Assembly: GCA_905147135.1 (NCBI GenBank)
Contig: LR990048.1
Location: 11,826,563-11,890,562 of the forward strand
Reading direction: 5' to 3'
Source: Blastobasis lacticolella
Lineage: Eukaryota > Arthropoda > Insecta > Lepidoptera > Blastobasidae
Length of the DNA: 64,000 bases
The position numbers and the translations under genes are program-made. Positions within the stretch are counted from its first letter, which is position 1. Every line of letters starts with the position of its first letter. Of this stretch, positions 55,001 to 64,000 are shown piece by piece. The notes beneath the pieces are model-generated. The model was not told where the DNA came from, did no database searches, and worked only from the letters and a program-made list of their open reading frames with translations.

Positions 55001-58000
55001 GGAGGTTATATCGTCGATACCAGCCGCTTTGCCATTTTGTAGGGACTTGATGCAGGTGATTATTTCAGGCAGTGTAAAGGGCTTACTAACTGGGTTGGAA
55101 TCAGCTGTGGTAGCCTTGAGATTTAATTTAGTTGTTCTAGGCAGGCGGTTTTGGGGTTTTCCGTTGAGCAGAAGCTGGTGGGCTACCCGATTTGCTGAAA
55201 GTTGGCCGGGGTTTATAGCATTCGGTGAGTCACTTGTTAGTTTTTTTACAGTGGACCAAGCTTTTTTACTATTATGTGTCATGTCGACACTAGATACAAG
55301 CTTCATCCAGCTTTCCCTGCGACTCTCGCCGACCAGACGCATCAATTCCTCACCAGTTTCGAGAGTGTCTTCGGAGAATGGATCTTTTTCGTACTGCGAC
55401 TGATATTGTGTGAGCAACTTTGCAGTATCTTTATTTAGACCAGGTACATATACCTCTCGACAGCCACGAGGTATGCACTTGCGGGAAGCATTCGAGACGA
55501 TATTAACAAATTGGTCGTAATTATTTGGAGTTGGGTTTAATTCTGTCAGCCCCGAGTCTATAGCATCTGAGTAGGGCTGCCAGTCCGCCTTAGAGAAGTT
55601 GAACCGGCGACGGAAGGGAACAATGGCGGGTCTTATGGCTGCACGGATTTGGCATGCGATCGGTCTATGCTGTGTATTTGGGATCGGTGGGCCAATACTT
55701 TTGCCGCAGAGAGAACTAATGTTAAGGCTGGCAAATATTAGGTCCGGATTGTAACCTCGTAGCCACCTCCTGCTGTTAAAAGACGCTGGGAGCTTAGGAT
55801 CATGTATAAGAGCCAAGTTTTCAGCTTCTGCCCATGTTTCCACAGAGTCTCCGTCAGGGTTTGAATTTGCATAGCCCCATGCCGAGCTATGACTGTTGAA
55901 GTCACCAACTATAATTTTTGTGCGGTGGTTGTTGAAGTTAGATGTACCGACAAATTTGAAAGGAGTATTTGGGGGTTTATAAAGAGATGTTATAGTACAA
56001 TTACCGGTGTGTATTGTAATTATTTCAATTTCATTTTCAGAGTTGCAAGATGCTGAAAGTATTGCTAAATTTGGGTTTGCAAAAACTGCACTTCCGTATT
56101 TTGCATGAGGAATTTCCGCTATCAGCGCCATTCCTGGGATTTGAGGTCTTATTTGGTTAGAATCTCTATGGGTCTCTTGGACGCAGAGGACATCGCACTT
56201 CATTTCTTTACATAGGGTTGCTAAGATGTTTGATTTATCGCTAGAGAAGCCTTCGATGTTTATGGAAACTACAACCAGCGCAGGTCGAAGTGGCCGCCGA
56301 TAAGACTGGCTTTTAGTGTGGCCGTTTAGAATCTGTGATTTATTTTGGCCCTGACAAGGACCTTTTGGAGCGTATGATCTTGGGGGTTGATGGTGTTGCC
56401 CGATTTGGGGTGGTTTTCGAATCATTGTGGTGAGAGGATTTGTCAGCCTGGACTCTGCGTTACCGAGTCCAGCTGCTTCCAGGGTGCGCCGCGGGGAGGC
56501 TCCTTTCATGCACCCCAAGTAGGAATTAATGTAGTAATACTAGACCAATTTTGTTTATCGTAATTAGGTGTATGAGCTACATTAAGTCCTAAATTATAAA
56601 TTGCCGTTTTGTTATTGGCACTACATTTTGATAATATATCTATTTTATATTGATTGTGATTGCTGTTAAATGGTGAAATAAATTAAATAAATACTTGTTC
56701 TAGATGGAAAACCCATGTTGCGACAAGGAGAAACGGGAGATTGGATTGGTACCTTTGAGGGCCATAAAGGGGCTGTCTGGGGGGTGGCTCTTTCACAAAA
56801 TGCAAATTTGGCTGCTAGTGGAGCAGCTGACTTTTCAGGTAATCACTTGGACTAATGTCAGAGTCACTAGTTAGGCATTGCCACATTTAGTTTCACCGTA
56901 GGACCACTGACTAGAAAATATGTCTTAATATTCATAATACAAATGAAAATATCTAAGCCATAGTTTTAGTACCAATTTTATTAATAAATAATAATCATCA
57001 CCTTGGCGTTAATGTCCTGGTTGTGCTTTCGCATATGAGGGCTCCGGGTCCACCTTGACCATAATCCAGGTTTTGGTCAGGTGGATTGATCAGGTAAATA
57101 CAGTGGAGCGACTGCCATCTGACCTCCATGTCCCTGCTACCAGGGGAACCTGACAAGATTGGATTATGATTACACACTCAGTCACCTGAATGCAGGTTTT
57201 ATCATGATGTTTTCCCTCACTATAAAAGCATAAGTTTGTGTTCAACTAATGATGTACATAACTCAAAAAAGAGTCATTGGTACGTGGCCGCAGCGGAATT
57301 CCAATCCGGTATTGTTGCCTTATGAGTGGGATACCCCAACCGCTTGACCTCTGATGCTTCTTTATTATCAATTTTATTATCTGGTACTATTTTTCTATTT
57401 GTTTTTATTTTCCTTGTTTTTCTTACTCACAATGGCAATGCATCCTATGATTCTGTGTTATTTTTATGTTTTTCCTATTGGTTTGTGTCAACTCTATTCT
57501 TTATATTTATGCAACAAACATCACATAAATTTAATGACTGATAATCTCTCATGAATACTCAACAGGTGAGTCACAAATATTGTGTTGTGATACCTGTAAT
57601 GACATTTTGAATATTAAAACTTCTATTAAAGTTCTTTGTATTTATTTAATATGCCAAAAAAAAAAACAATGTAATTGAAATACACTTTATTTTTTTAAAC
57701 GCTAATTTCATAGGTCCTCTGAAATTAGCGTTTTGTATGGCGAAAATGTTGGAAACTAGAATTTTCAAACAAGCTAATTCTATGAAACTTTGTAGGTATA
57801 ATCAGACCACATTAAGCTAACTGGTCATACCATTATATTTTGATAACCACCATTTTCATAAAATTAATCTGGTTAAAGAGGCAAAACTGATGACAATTTA
57901 AAAGGAGTAACTTAAAACCCTTATAAAATATTCAGAAAATATTTTTCATTTAATTTTATGGGCTTACGAGCATCTAAACATCTATTTCCGAAATCAAGTT

Positions 58001-61000
58001 TTAATTATGATATGTTGCGTTCAGTTAAAAATATATGAGCTATATGTTGTGTACCATTAAACATATTTGAGCAATTGTGTAAACACGAAAAAGACGCCAA
58101 CTTCATAGGTGATGATTTCATTCAACTCAATTCTGTTTTATTAAAACATTAAAGCCATAATTTTTAAGAAAATGTCAGAAATTGTAATGGGTCTCGCTCT
58201 TTTTTATACCACTCACTTCTTATCTCTAATAGTTTGTCTTTGTTCTATTTCCAGCAAAAATATGGGATGCGCGATATGGTGACATTGCACATACCTTTGA
58301 CCATGAGCACATAGTGAAGAGTGTCAATTTCAATTCGGACGACACATTATTGCTCACGGCCAGCAACGAGAAACTAATTAGGGTGTTTGATCTCAACAAG
58401 CCAGATGCGGGAGGTGAGTTGTTTGTATATAATTAAAATAATTCAATTTTATATTTTCCCCTGAGTTTCCATGCAACTGTAGAGAAAGTGAGTGATTATG
58501 ATTGTATAATCATCATCATCATCACAGCCCGTAAGAGCCCGTAGCAGGACTTAGGGCCTCTCCCGCGAAAGGTAGAGGATATTGCAGTAATCTCCACATT
58601 TGGCAGACGAGTTGGAAATCGCAGTGTTATAAATATAACAATGTAATTGCTGCGCATTTTTCAGCCTACGGAGACTCATGATCTTTTATCTCGAAAACAA
58701 TAATCGCCTTGTACAACACACACGAGTGTAAGGGGTTGGTGCTATTCTACTCTGCCGGACACCACACGGCCACGAGATTGTATGGTTACCCAATTATTAT
58801 AGCAAGCCTTGGGGTCTACGCTAAGCCTGAGATTTGTGTTACTACTTTTGACCTTTTAAAAGCTGGGGCGATATTTGCTTATTTGTCACCTCTTTAATGT
58901 AAATTGCATGGAACCCACGGACCCATGTTGCACGGACAGTAATTTACGTTAATAGTAAGAATTATTATTAACGTAGAGTCTTCTTCCTTGTAGCTATTGA
59001 GAAAATCAGCGCGCACACAAGCAGTATTAGGCACGCGGTGTTTCTGCACAACTCGCGGATCGTCAGCGTCAGCGATGACCTTACGATGCGCGTGTGGGAT
59101 CGCAACAGTGGTCAGGTAAGGTCCTTAGCAACTCGGTAACACCGGTGATGACGTTTTTTAGATAAAACTGGTTCTTTCGACCAGTAGTGCAACCAATTAA
59201 CCATGTCGGTCGGAATCAGGTCGGTAATTTCAAAAGTAACGCCGCCGCCTACGGACCGACTGAGACTACATTCTTTTGGTCTGAAAAAAAAGAAGAGAAG
59301 AAGATCTCGGAAGAGATCGAGAGAGATGAATGGAAATATTCTCTTAAGTAGGAAAAATATTGAAATCTTAATATACACTCACACAAGCAGGTCACTTGAT
59401 GGAAAGTGATCACTGCCGCCCATGGACGCCCGCAATACCTGAGAGGTCCCGAATGCATAGCCGTGTACGAACGGAACGTAAGTTCGTGGAATTGTAGATG
59501 GCAGCTATAGACAGAGGGAGGCGGAAGAGTAACGAAACGACATAAACGCACCTATACGGAAGACAATTTACTTTATTGTAATTATTTATTAATATAATTA
59601 TATACTAGCAGTTGTAAGCTTATGTGTATATCACAATATTTAGTTCTAGTAATGTCTATCCAGTCTATTTTTAAAAACAGTTCACTGGAACTCTGATCTC
59701 TGACTGCGGCAGTTCATTCCATGCACCGACAATCCTATAATACTTTTGATTACATTATTCCTTGTGTACATCTCATTGTTGTATTACAACTCAAATGTAC
59801 TTTTCACGTTCCAGGAAGTGAACAAAATAGAATTCCCGACAATACCAAACAGTCTAGAATTATCTAGAGACGGAGCCGTGTTGACTGTAGCACATGGTAA
59901 GATATACAAATATTTCCCACACAAATATTTCCCTACTATATACCTACAAGATAGAGAAAGCTATTGTTGAAGTTATATTTCATTTCGCAATCAAATGATT
60001 ACCGTGCAATTAATCAGTGGTGATAATTGCTATATTCTCTAGGCGGCTGCACGCAACGTCTTTGTTTGCTGTGATAACGTGGTATTGTGTTCAGCAACAG
60101 CCCTATTAGGTGTTACAAAAGAAATCATTTTAAAACATTATGTTGTGTCTACTATAGAAGCGATGAACCGACACGCGGACTTCGTGGGACGAGTGGGGTG
60201 ATTCTATAAGTATTCCGTTTTTTCGGCTGATGTACGGGACCGCGCTATACTTATAGTCAATTAATTATGATCCTTACCGCTTCGTCTTAAAGTTGCAAAC
60301 CGTCTGATCCACAATTAGCGAATAGTAGCGGGGAAATTTACACAAATTCTCTTCCAATTAATTTTAAACATTACCGCCTCCATATTAAAGTCGCAAAGTT
60401 CACAAGATCGAACTCCCAGTACCCACCAAGTGTAACACAACTCGGCATTACACAAATTCACATTCAATTAATTTTGAACCTTACCGCTCCGTCATAAAGT
60501 CCCAAACCGCCCGCAGGCACGAACGTGTCGTTCTACTCGTCGGACACTATACGCAAGATGCGCGAGTTTCCGGTACCCACGAAGTGCTACTCGGCATTAC
60601 ACAAATTCACTTTTAATTTTGAACCTTACCGCCCCGTCATAAAGGCCCAAACCGCCCGCAAGCACGAACGTGTCGTTCTGCTAGTCGGACACTATACGCA
60701 AGATGCGCGAGTTCCCGGTACCCACGAAGTGTTACTCGGCATTACACAAATTCACACTTAAAGAACTCCAGATTTGACTCTCCAATTCCAACAAATTTTG
60801 AACCTTACCGCCCCGTCATAAACTCTCAAATCGCCTGCAGGCACGAACGTGTCGTTCTACTCGTCGGACACCATACGCAAGATGCGCGAGTTCCCGGTAC
60901 CCACGACGTGCTACTCGGCGTCGCTGGCTCCGAGTCGCGCGAGCTTCGTATGTGGCGGCGAAGACCTGAAGGTGTACAAGTTTGACTACAACACCGGCAC

Positions 61001-63287
61001 CGAGCTCGGTGAGTTGCGACTGGTTACTACTTTTTTCTAAGTAAAATTGTCTAGTCTAGAGTCGGTCAATCAAAAGATGTAACACTTGTAGATGACTTCT
61101 AGACAAAACTACCGTAGGAAACTGCAAAGTATAAACGATACTCAGCATCCTGGCAAAAGACAGATTGGTGGCTACATATGAAGCGATGGCGGACATTGCA
61201 GTTTGAATTGTAAATTGCGGAGTATCGTGTAGTTCGTTCATCTGCTGTTGCTGTCGGCCGACTGCCGCAAGGCTCGCACTTTGTAGGCTAGAGCATAGTT
61301 TGTCGAAACCAAAGCCTCAACTAATTTCGAAGGATGCTCAAGTCGAACAGCGGATTTTAGAGGCTGTTGATTATAAACAAGTTTATCTATCAATGAGAAT
61401 CGAACAAGGGCCACTTTGGTCCGGTGCAACGAATCTTTTTTCTGTTAATTTTCTCAAAATCCAACAGATTGCGTTAGTGAGAAGTATATATAGTATGTGT
61501 AGTAAGGTCCGTTGTAAAAATACTGTTGTGCTATTGGACAGAAACAAATGCTGTATAATGACGGATCTATTCTAACCAATGACAGGACTTTATTTTGAGT
61601 TTTTGACATCACACCGCCCGTCTTAGTAGTGCAGTGGCGTTACTGTCATACAAGCCCAAAAGCCGGGCTTGCCTTATAAAAATAATTATCGATAAAAAAT
61701 CAAAGATAATGCGAGCGCGAACTATTTAAAGTTCGCGCTCCTAATGCTTTTCAAACTGCCGCGCCGCAAAGCAGCGCCATCGTGCGCCTAGGTTACGAAA
61801 CACGATCCAAACGCACACGCAAGTTGAGGAAATTGAGACTCGCTCGCACGCGCTGGCTTGTAAGCGGGCTTTGATTCCGGCCGGTATGTCTCTTTCTTAC
61901 ATATGAAAACTGTCCTATAATGAGATATAACTATACGTTTGTTTATATAGTAAATTGTACGAGACTTTAAGCCCTGCATGCGTATGAAGTTGTACACGAA
62001 TCTTTGAAAATGGCAACTTCGCGCATGCGCAGTAGGTACGTTTGTTGAAAGCTGTAATACGTACCAACTTTTCTATTGTTTTGTTGAGCCGTTTGGGCGG
62101 ATAAGTAATTAGTTTTTTGTTGTGTTTGTGTTGTGTTTTGTAGTAAAAGTGATTTAATTAGATTGATCAACAATAGACGAAGTAAAGTCCCTTGTGATGG
62201 TTTAAAATGTGCACAAATTTTGATTTGCATGGAAAAGGTAAAGTTTTTAATCATTTCTCCGAAAATAACAAATTATTTCCTTATATGTATTCCTATTATA
62301 CCTATTTCTCAGATTAGTAAATCGCTTATAAGACAATTTCATAGATCGGTGTACCAAACTCATTGAATTGTTGGTTGTCTCTCTTACAAGTTATATTGCT
62401 GGTATAAAACTGAAGAGTGATAAGTGAGGATTGATCAGTAATGTGGCAAGGGGATGGATTTATTTTTAATAACCATAAAAACTACACAAACTTCATCTCT
62501 CGGCTTGCCTTACTCTGAACCCCTAGGCACGCCACTGTAGTAGTGCTATCTGTAATCGTGAAAACCCTCATAACAGTTCACTCGCGATAAGAAAATAGTG
62601 AGTCATCATTGTCCGCCGGCCTAAGCCCGCCCCTCGAGCATTCGGGTTGCAACAAATTAGAAAGTTAAGTTCACAGTGACCAGCTGACGACAGAAAATAA
62701 TAAAAATGAACACCTCGCCCATTGTAACACAGCAATCACTAGACTCCCTGCTAAGCAAAGGGATATTCTTGAATTTATTTTTACTTTGAGACAATTAAGT
62801 TTATTTTTATCCATTAATTTATTAATATACAAAAATAAGTTAAGTTTACTTAATCTTTTTTTAAATGTATTTTGTTTGTTGCGGACCTTCGAAAGTGACT
62901 GGCAGACATTGGCACTTGATCGCGAAGAGTCGAAGAATCGGGGGATACCTTTGCCCAGCAGTGGGATAATTCTGGCTAATAAAATAAAGAAAATTGTTTG
63001 AACTTTCACTCCATTGTGAAAACATCTTTCGTCACTAATGTCCTAACACGAATGGGTTTCACAAAATAAACGTGCCACCTGCCTCTCCCTCAGAATCGAA
63101 CAAGGGCCACTTCGGTCCCGTGCACTGCGTGCGGTGGTCGCCCGACGGGGAGTTGTACGCGACGGGTTCCGAAGACGGCACCGTACGGCTCTGGCAGGCG
63201 GTTCCCGGGAGAGTGTACGGGCTCTGGCGGCGCTCCGCCGGGGACCACGTGCTCGCCAACGGGTTCAAGGAGGTCGCCGCCAACTGA
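52046..63287 (+). CDS. STRAP: STRAP, serine/threonine kinase receptor-associated WD40 protein, 7 exons
   Basis: Exons: 52046-52160, 56704-56838, 58255-58413, 58994-59115, 59815-59896, 60841-61008, 63094-63287. All junctions are GT-AG with consistent phases; 975 nt, 324 residues. STRAP (unrip) is a WD40 propeller linked to the SMN complex and TGF-beta receptor signalling. Evidence: [16 protein letters not shown] start; repeats [76 protein letters not shown]; and the VPGRVYGLW family ending. The C-terminus is shorter than in human (about 350). Partial copies of exons 6 and 7 surround the real exons. Confidence 0.95.
53018..53150 (+). repeat. Divergent family A fragment (STRAP intron 1)
   Basis: CAGTCCAGAACAGTCCACTG, TTGCCGTAATATCCACAG and TGGCAGGTTGGTTGGAGAT match family A order; the CCGGACACC end is missing. 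Confidence 0.6.
53315..56515 (-). mobile_element. LINE with intact ORF and 12-bp target duplication (STRAP intron 1)
   Basis: Direct repeats CAAGTAGGAATT flank it exactly at 53303-53314 and 56516-56527. On the minus strand it starts GGGGTGCATGAAAGG and ends in a (GAA)n tail (TTCTTCTTC at 53313-53330 on the plus strand), as in target-primed retrotransposition. The length of 3.2 kb and only six bases before the ORF ATG suggest a 5'-truncated or single-ORF element. It is oriented opposite to STRAP. Confidence 0.9.
53354..56509 (-). CDS. LINE endonuclease-reverse transcriptase, intact
   Basis: ATG at 56509, about 1,051 residues without a stop. An APE endonuclease begins near residue 80: [33 protein letters not shown] and [10 protein letters not shown]. 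Reverse transcriptase follows: [46 protein letters not shown], and YADD at about residues 710-713. The C-terminus has a [19 protein letters not shown] knuckle. The jockey/I supergroup is clear; the clade is not. No RNase H domain was noticed. Confidence 0.92.
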   Translation of the reverse strand: MKGASPRRTLEAAGLGNAESRLTNPLTTMIRKPPQIGQHHQPPRSYAPKGPCQGQNKSQILNGHTKSQSYRRPLRPALVVVSINIEGFSSDKSNILATLCKEMKCDVLCVQETHRDSNQIRPQIPGMALIAEIPHAKYGSAVFANPNLAILSASCNSENEIEIITIHTGNCTITSLYKPPNTPFKFVGTSNFNNHRTKIIVGDFNSHSSAWGYANSNPDGDSVETWAEAENLALIHDPKLPASFNSRRWLRGYNPDLIFASLNISSLCGKSIGPPIPNTQHRPIACQIRAAIRPAIVPFRRRFNFSKADWQPYSDAIDSGLTELNPTPNNYDQFVNIVSNASRKCIPRGCREVYVPGLNKDTAKLLTQYQSQYEKDPFSEDTLETGEELMRLVGESRRESWMKLVSSVDMTHNSKKAWSTVKKLTSDSPNAINPGQLSANRVAHQLLLNGKPQNRLPRTTKLNLKATTADSNPVSKPFTLPEIITCIKSLQNGKAAGIDDITSEQIKHLGPVAVSWLLAMFNACLTELQIPRLWRQAKVIALLKPGKCPKDPRSYRPISLLCHTFKLFERILLNRLTPCIDPSLIPEQAGFRPGKSCTSQTLKLVQHIEDGFETHKITGVVFVDLSAAYDTINIRRLLSKVHNITNDAGFVLILKELLHNRRFQVHLNGDKSRWRSQKNGLPQGSVLAPALFNIYTNDQPKTPNTQHFLYADDLALAAQASSFEEAEISLKVALDALDEYYDANALRPNPSKTQSCAFHLRNRDANRALKLSWRGVNIEHCPHPRYLGVTLDRSLTYKVHCRNARQKVSARNNLLRRLTSSTWGADPHVLRTTGLSLSYSAGEYACPVWHRSAHAKEVDKALNETCRIITGCLKPTPLGMVYPLAGIAPPCVRREVACAEEKLRQEIDARHPLNGHIMPPARLKSRNSFLRSTISANEPSREAREQLWRAQYPVPSGSIAPSESLPPGHELQWPTWKSLNRLRTQVGRCKDSLAKWGFIDQTQQRCDCGAPSQTMEHLLSCPLCPATCTREELFLATDNAVAVANYWACQI
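57000..57350 (-). mobile_element. tRNA-derived SINE, older copy (STRAP intron 2)
   Basis: Same body as 45545-45899 (CCTTGGCGTTAATGTCC, GACTGCCATCTGACCTCCATG, CTACCAGGGGAACCTGAC). It has a decayed tRNA-like head on the right. CAATTTTATTA occurs near both ends (about 56973 and 57369), a possible but uncertain target duplication. Confidence 0.75.
57697..57733. repeat. 14-bp perfect hairpin AAACGCTAATTTCA (STRAP intron 2)
   Basis: Arms 57697-57710 and 57720-57733 around a 9-base loop. The arm resembles the CATTAGCGTTTCATA end of the MITE at 43346-43537. Confidence 0.6.
58511..58772 (+). repeat. Dispersed repeat family A copy (STRAP intron 3)
   Basis: CATCATCATCATCACAGCCC, CTCTCCCGCGAAAGG, TAATCTCCACATTTGGCAG and CTCTGCCGGACACCACACG in order. 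Confidence 0.8.
59385..59480 (+). repeat. CCACCTGATGG-family fragment (STRAP intron 4)
   Basis: ACAAGCAGGTCACTTGATGG, AAGTGATCACTGCCGCCC and CCCGCAATACCTGAGAGG, in family order, diverged. Confidence 0.55.
60270..60780 (+). repeat. Tandem partial copies of STRAP exon 6 with its acceptor flank
   Basis: Pseudo-exon b (60517-60595) and c (about 60662-60740) repeat the first 79 bases of real exon 6 (60841-60919), preceded by the same intronic lead (TTGAACCTTACCGC...GTCATAAA) and followed by CATTACACAAATTCAC instead of the rest of the exon. Copy b keeps the CGCAG acceptor and an open frame ([13 protein letters not shown]). Copy c has an altered acceptor and an in-frame TAG. Older relics (CCCAGTACCCACCAAGTG near 60415, and 60270-60360) precede them. 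No donor follows b or c, so they are not proper exons. Confidence 0.88.
61395..61432 (+). pseudogene. Displaced copy of the STRAP exon 7 start
   Basis: AGAATCGAACAAGGGCCACT at about 61397, continuing TTGGTCCGGTGCA, matches the acceptor side of real exon 7 (63092-63125) at about 31 of 33 positions, then diverges. It lies about 1.7 kb upstream of exon 7 in the same intron, without the polypyrimidine tract. Confidence 0.7.
61632..62537. mobile_element. Non-autonomous hAT-like element (STRAP intron 6)
   Basis: Ends CAGTGGCGT at 61632 and ACGCCACTG ending at 62537. Perfect 8-bp direct repeats TAGTAGTG lie at 61624-61631 and 62538-62545. 906 bp, no transposase frame. CAGTGGCGTGCCTAGG-type ends and 8-bp duplications fit hAT. 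Confidence 0.88.
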
Positions 63288-63485
63288 CCGCCGGCTGGCA
63301 CGTACGGTGGGTGTCTCTCGATGCGTGTATAGCTGTATTGGTACAGGGAAGGTACGGGCTCTGGCGGCGCTCCGCCGGGGACCACGCGCTCGCCAACGGG
63401 TTCAAGGAGGTCGCCGCCAACGGACCGCCGGCTGGCACGTACGGTGGGTGTCACTCGATGCGTGTATGTAGCCGTGTTAGTACAG
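63216..63485 (+). repeat. 135-bp tandem duplication of STRAP exon 7 end
   Basis: Unit 1 (63216-63350) begins at GTACGGGCTCTGGCGGCG inside real exon 7 and carries its stop codon. Unit 2 (63351-63485) repeats it nearly perfectly, with AACGGACCG where unit 1 has AACTGACCG, so the stop is absent in unit 2. A third decayed unit lies at about 63665-63780 (GTTCAACGAGGTCGCCGCC). Units 2 and 3 fall in the presumed 3' UTR. Confidence 0.88.
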
Positions 63486-63513
63486 GATACGGCCGCGCAT
63501 AGGGGCTCTGCAG

Positions 63514-63668
63514 TGGTACCGCCTATCTCGGATTGTTCGTCGCCATTTTGATACAATTGGGTTTAAACCAATCGCAGCAAGGCAGCTCTGGCTCTGGTTT
63601 GCTGCGAATGGTCAATACTCTATTGCATCAAATTGGCGGCGCCGGCGTACTATCGGAGATCGGCGGTA
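63514..63668. mobile_element. Foldback MITE in STRAP 3' flank
   Basis: GTACCGCCTATCTCGGAT at the left and its imperfect complement ATCGGAGATCGGCGGTAC at the right, with CCAATCGCAGCAAGGCAGCT near the centre pairing with GGTTTGCTGCGAATGG. About 155 bp. It splits the second and third exon 7 repeat units and is related to the hairpin at 9142-9190. Confidence 0.7.
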
Positions 63669-63780
63669 CGGCAGCTGGCGGCGCGCCATGGGTTCAACGA
63701 GGTCGCCGCCAGCTGAACGCCTGCTGGCACGTACTGTGGGTGTCACTCGATACGTGTATGTAGCTGTATTAGTACGGATA

Positions 63781-64000
63781 CGTTTTACCCGGAAATTTAT
63801 AATTACTAAACGATTTCTGTGCCAATGTGTTCAGACAACCCTAGAGATGATAAAAAAAAGTCCCACTGGATCCCAGGTGGGACCGAAATATCCTGGAAGT
63901 ACTTGGATATCCCTTTAATGTAGGTTGTATGGTTACGAGATCATTTTGGCCACTGCAGTGCTGCCGCCGCTTGACCGAAATATTAACTTTACTTAGATTT
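63781..64000. other. Downstream flank of STRAP, nothing recognised
   Basis: No AATAAA and no coding signal seen before the window ends, so the STRAP 3' end is not fixed here. Confidence 0.4.

Noticed and set aside
60525..60761. A separate 78-codon gene in STRAP intron 5
   Set aside because: It is two partial copies of STRAP exon 6 read in one frame.
63059..63556. Long minus-strand frame over STRAP exon 7
   Set aside because: It is a shadow of GC-rich tandem copies of the exon; no family match.

Overview
The window is arthropod nuclear DNA, almost certainly from a moth or butterfly. Genes are split by GT-AG introns, the spacers are AT-rich, and several interspersed repeats are of types I know from lepidopteran genomes (the CAGCCCGTAACAGTCC family with a GAT-rich end, the CCACCTGATGG family, the GGCGCTGTGTGAATTTGTCC family). 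The species cannot be named from the sequence alone.

Genes, left to right. (1) The 3' end of a cathepsin B gene (+, 1-584). (2) A seven-exon PKD-domain, mucin-like type I membrane glycoprotein of the PMEL/GPNMB/TMEM130 type (-, 23254 to 12314). Its 6.9 kb last intron holds a nearly full-length LINE with two open frames. (3) Facing away from it, a two-exon, two-pass membrane protein with two PPxY motifs (+, 23901-24688). (4) ALG14, an ER N-glycosylation subunit (-, 28919-28275). (5) PGAP1, the GPI inositol-deacylase, in 17 exons (+, 30822-48708), resolved exon by exon with consistent phases. (6) SPCS1, a signal peptidase complex subunit (-, 51463-51182). (7) STRAP, a WD40 protein of the SMN/TGF-beta adaptor type, in seven exons (+, 52046-63287). 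Its first intron holds an intact-ORF LINE flanked by a 12-bp target duplication.

Mobile DNA fills much of the rest. There is a mariner with matching terminal repeats and TA duplications, and an internally deleted second mariner. Two opposite-facing copies of a 1.18 kb terminal-inverted-repeat element each have their own perfect 7-bp duplication. Two hAT-like elements have 8-bp duplications. A tRNA-derived SINE family includes one copy with a perfect 19-bp duplication. An R1-type LINE tail lies between ALG14 and PGAP1, and there are many small foldback elements, mostly in PGAP1 introns.

The least ordinary structure is in the genes. STRAP and PGAP1 both carry partial, degenerate tandem copies of their own exons: the start of STRAP exon 6, both ends of STRAP exon 7, and the edges of PGAP1 exon 13. 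I saw no bacterial-type system, CRISPR array, rRNA or functional tRNA. ALG14, PGAP1 and SPCS1 all act in the ER on glycoprotein or secretory-protein maturation, but their closeness may be chance.
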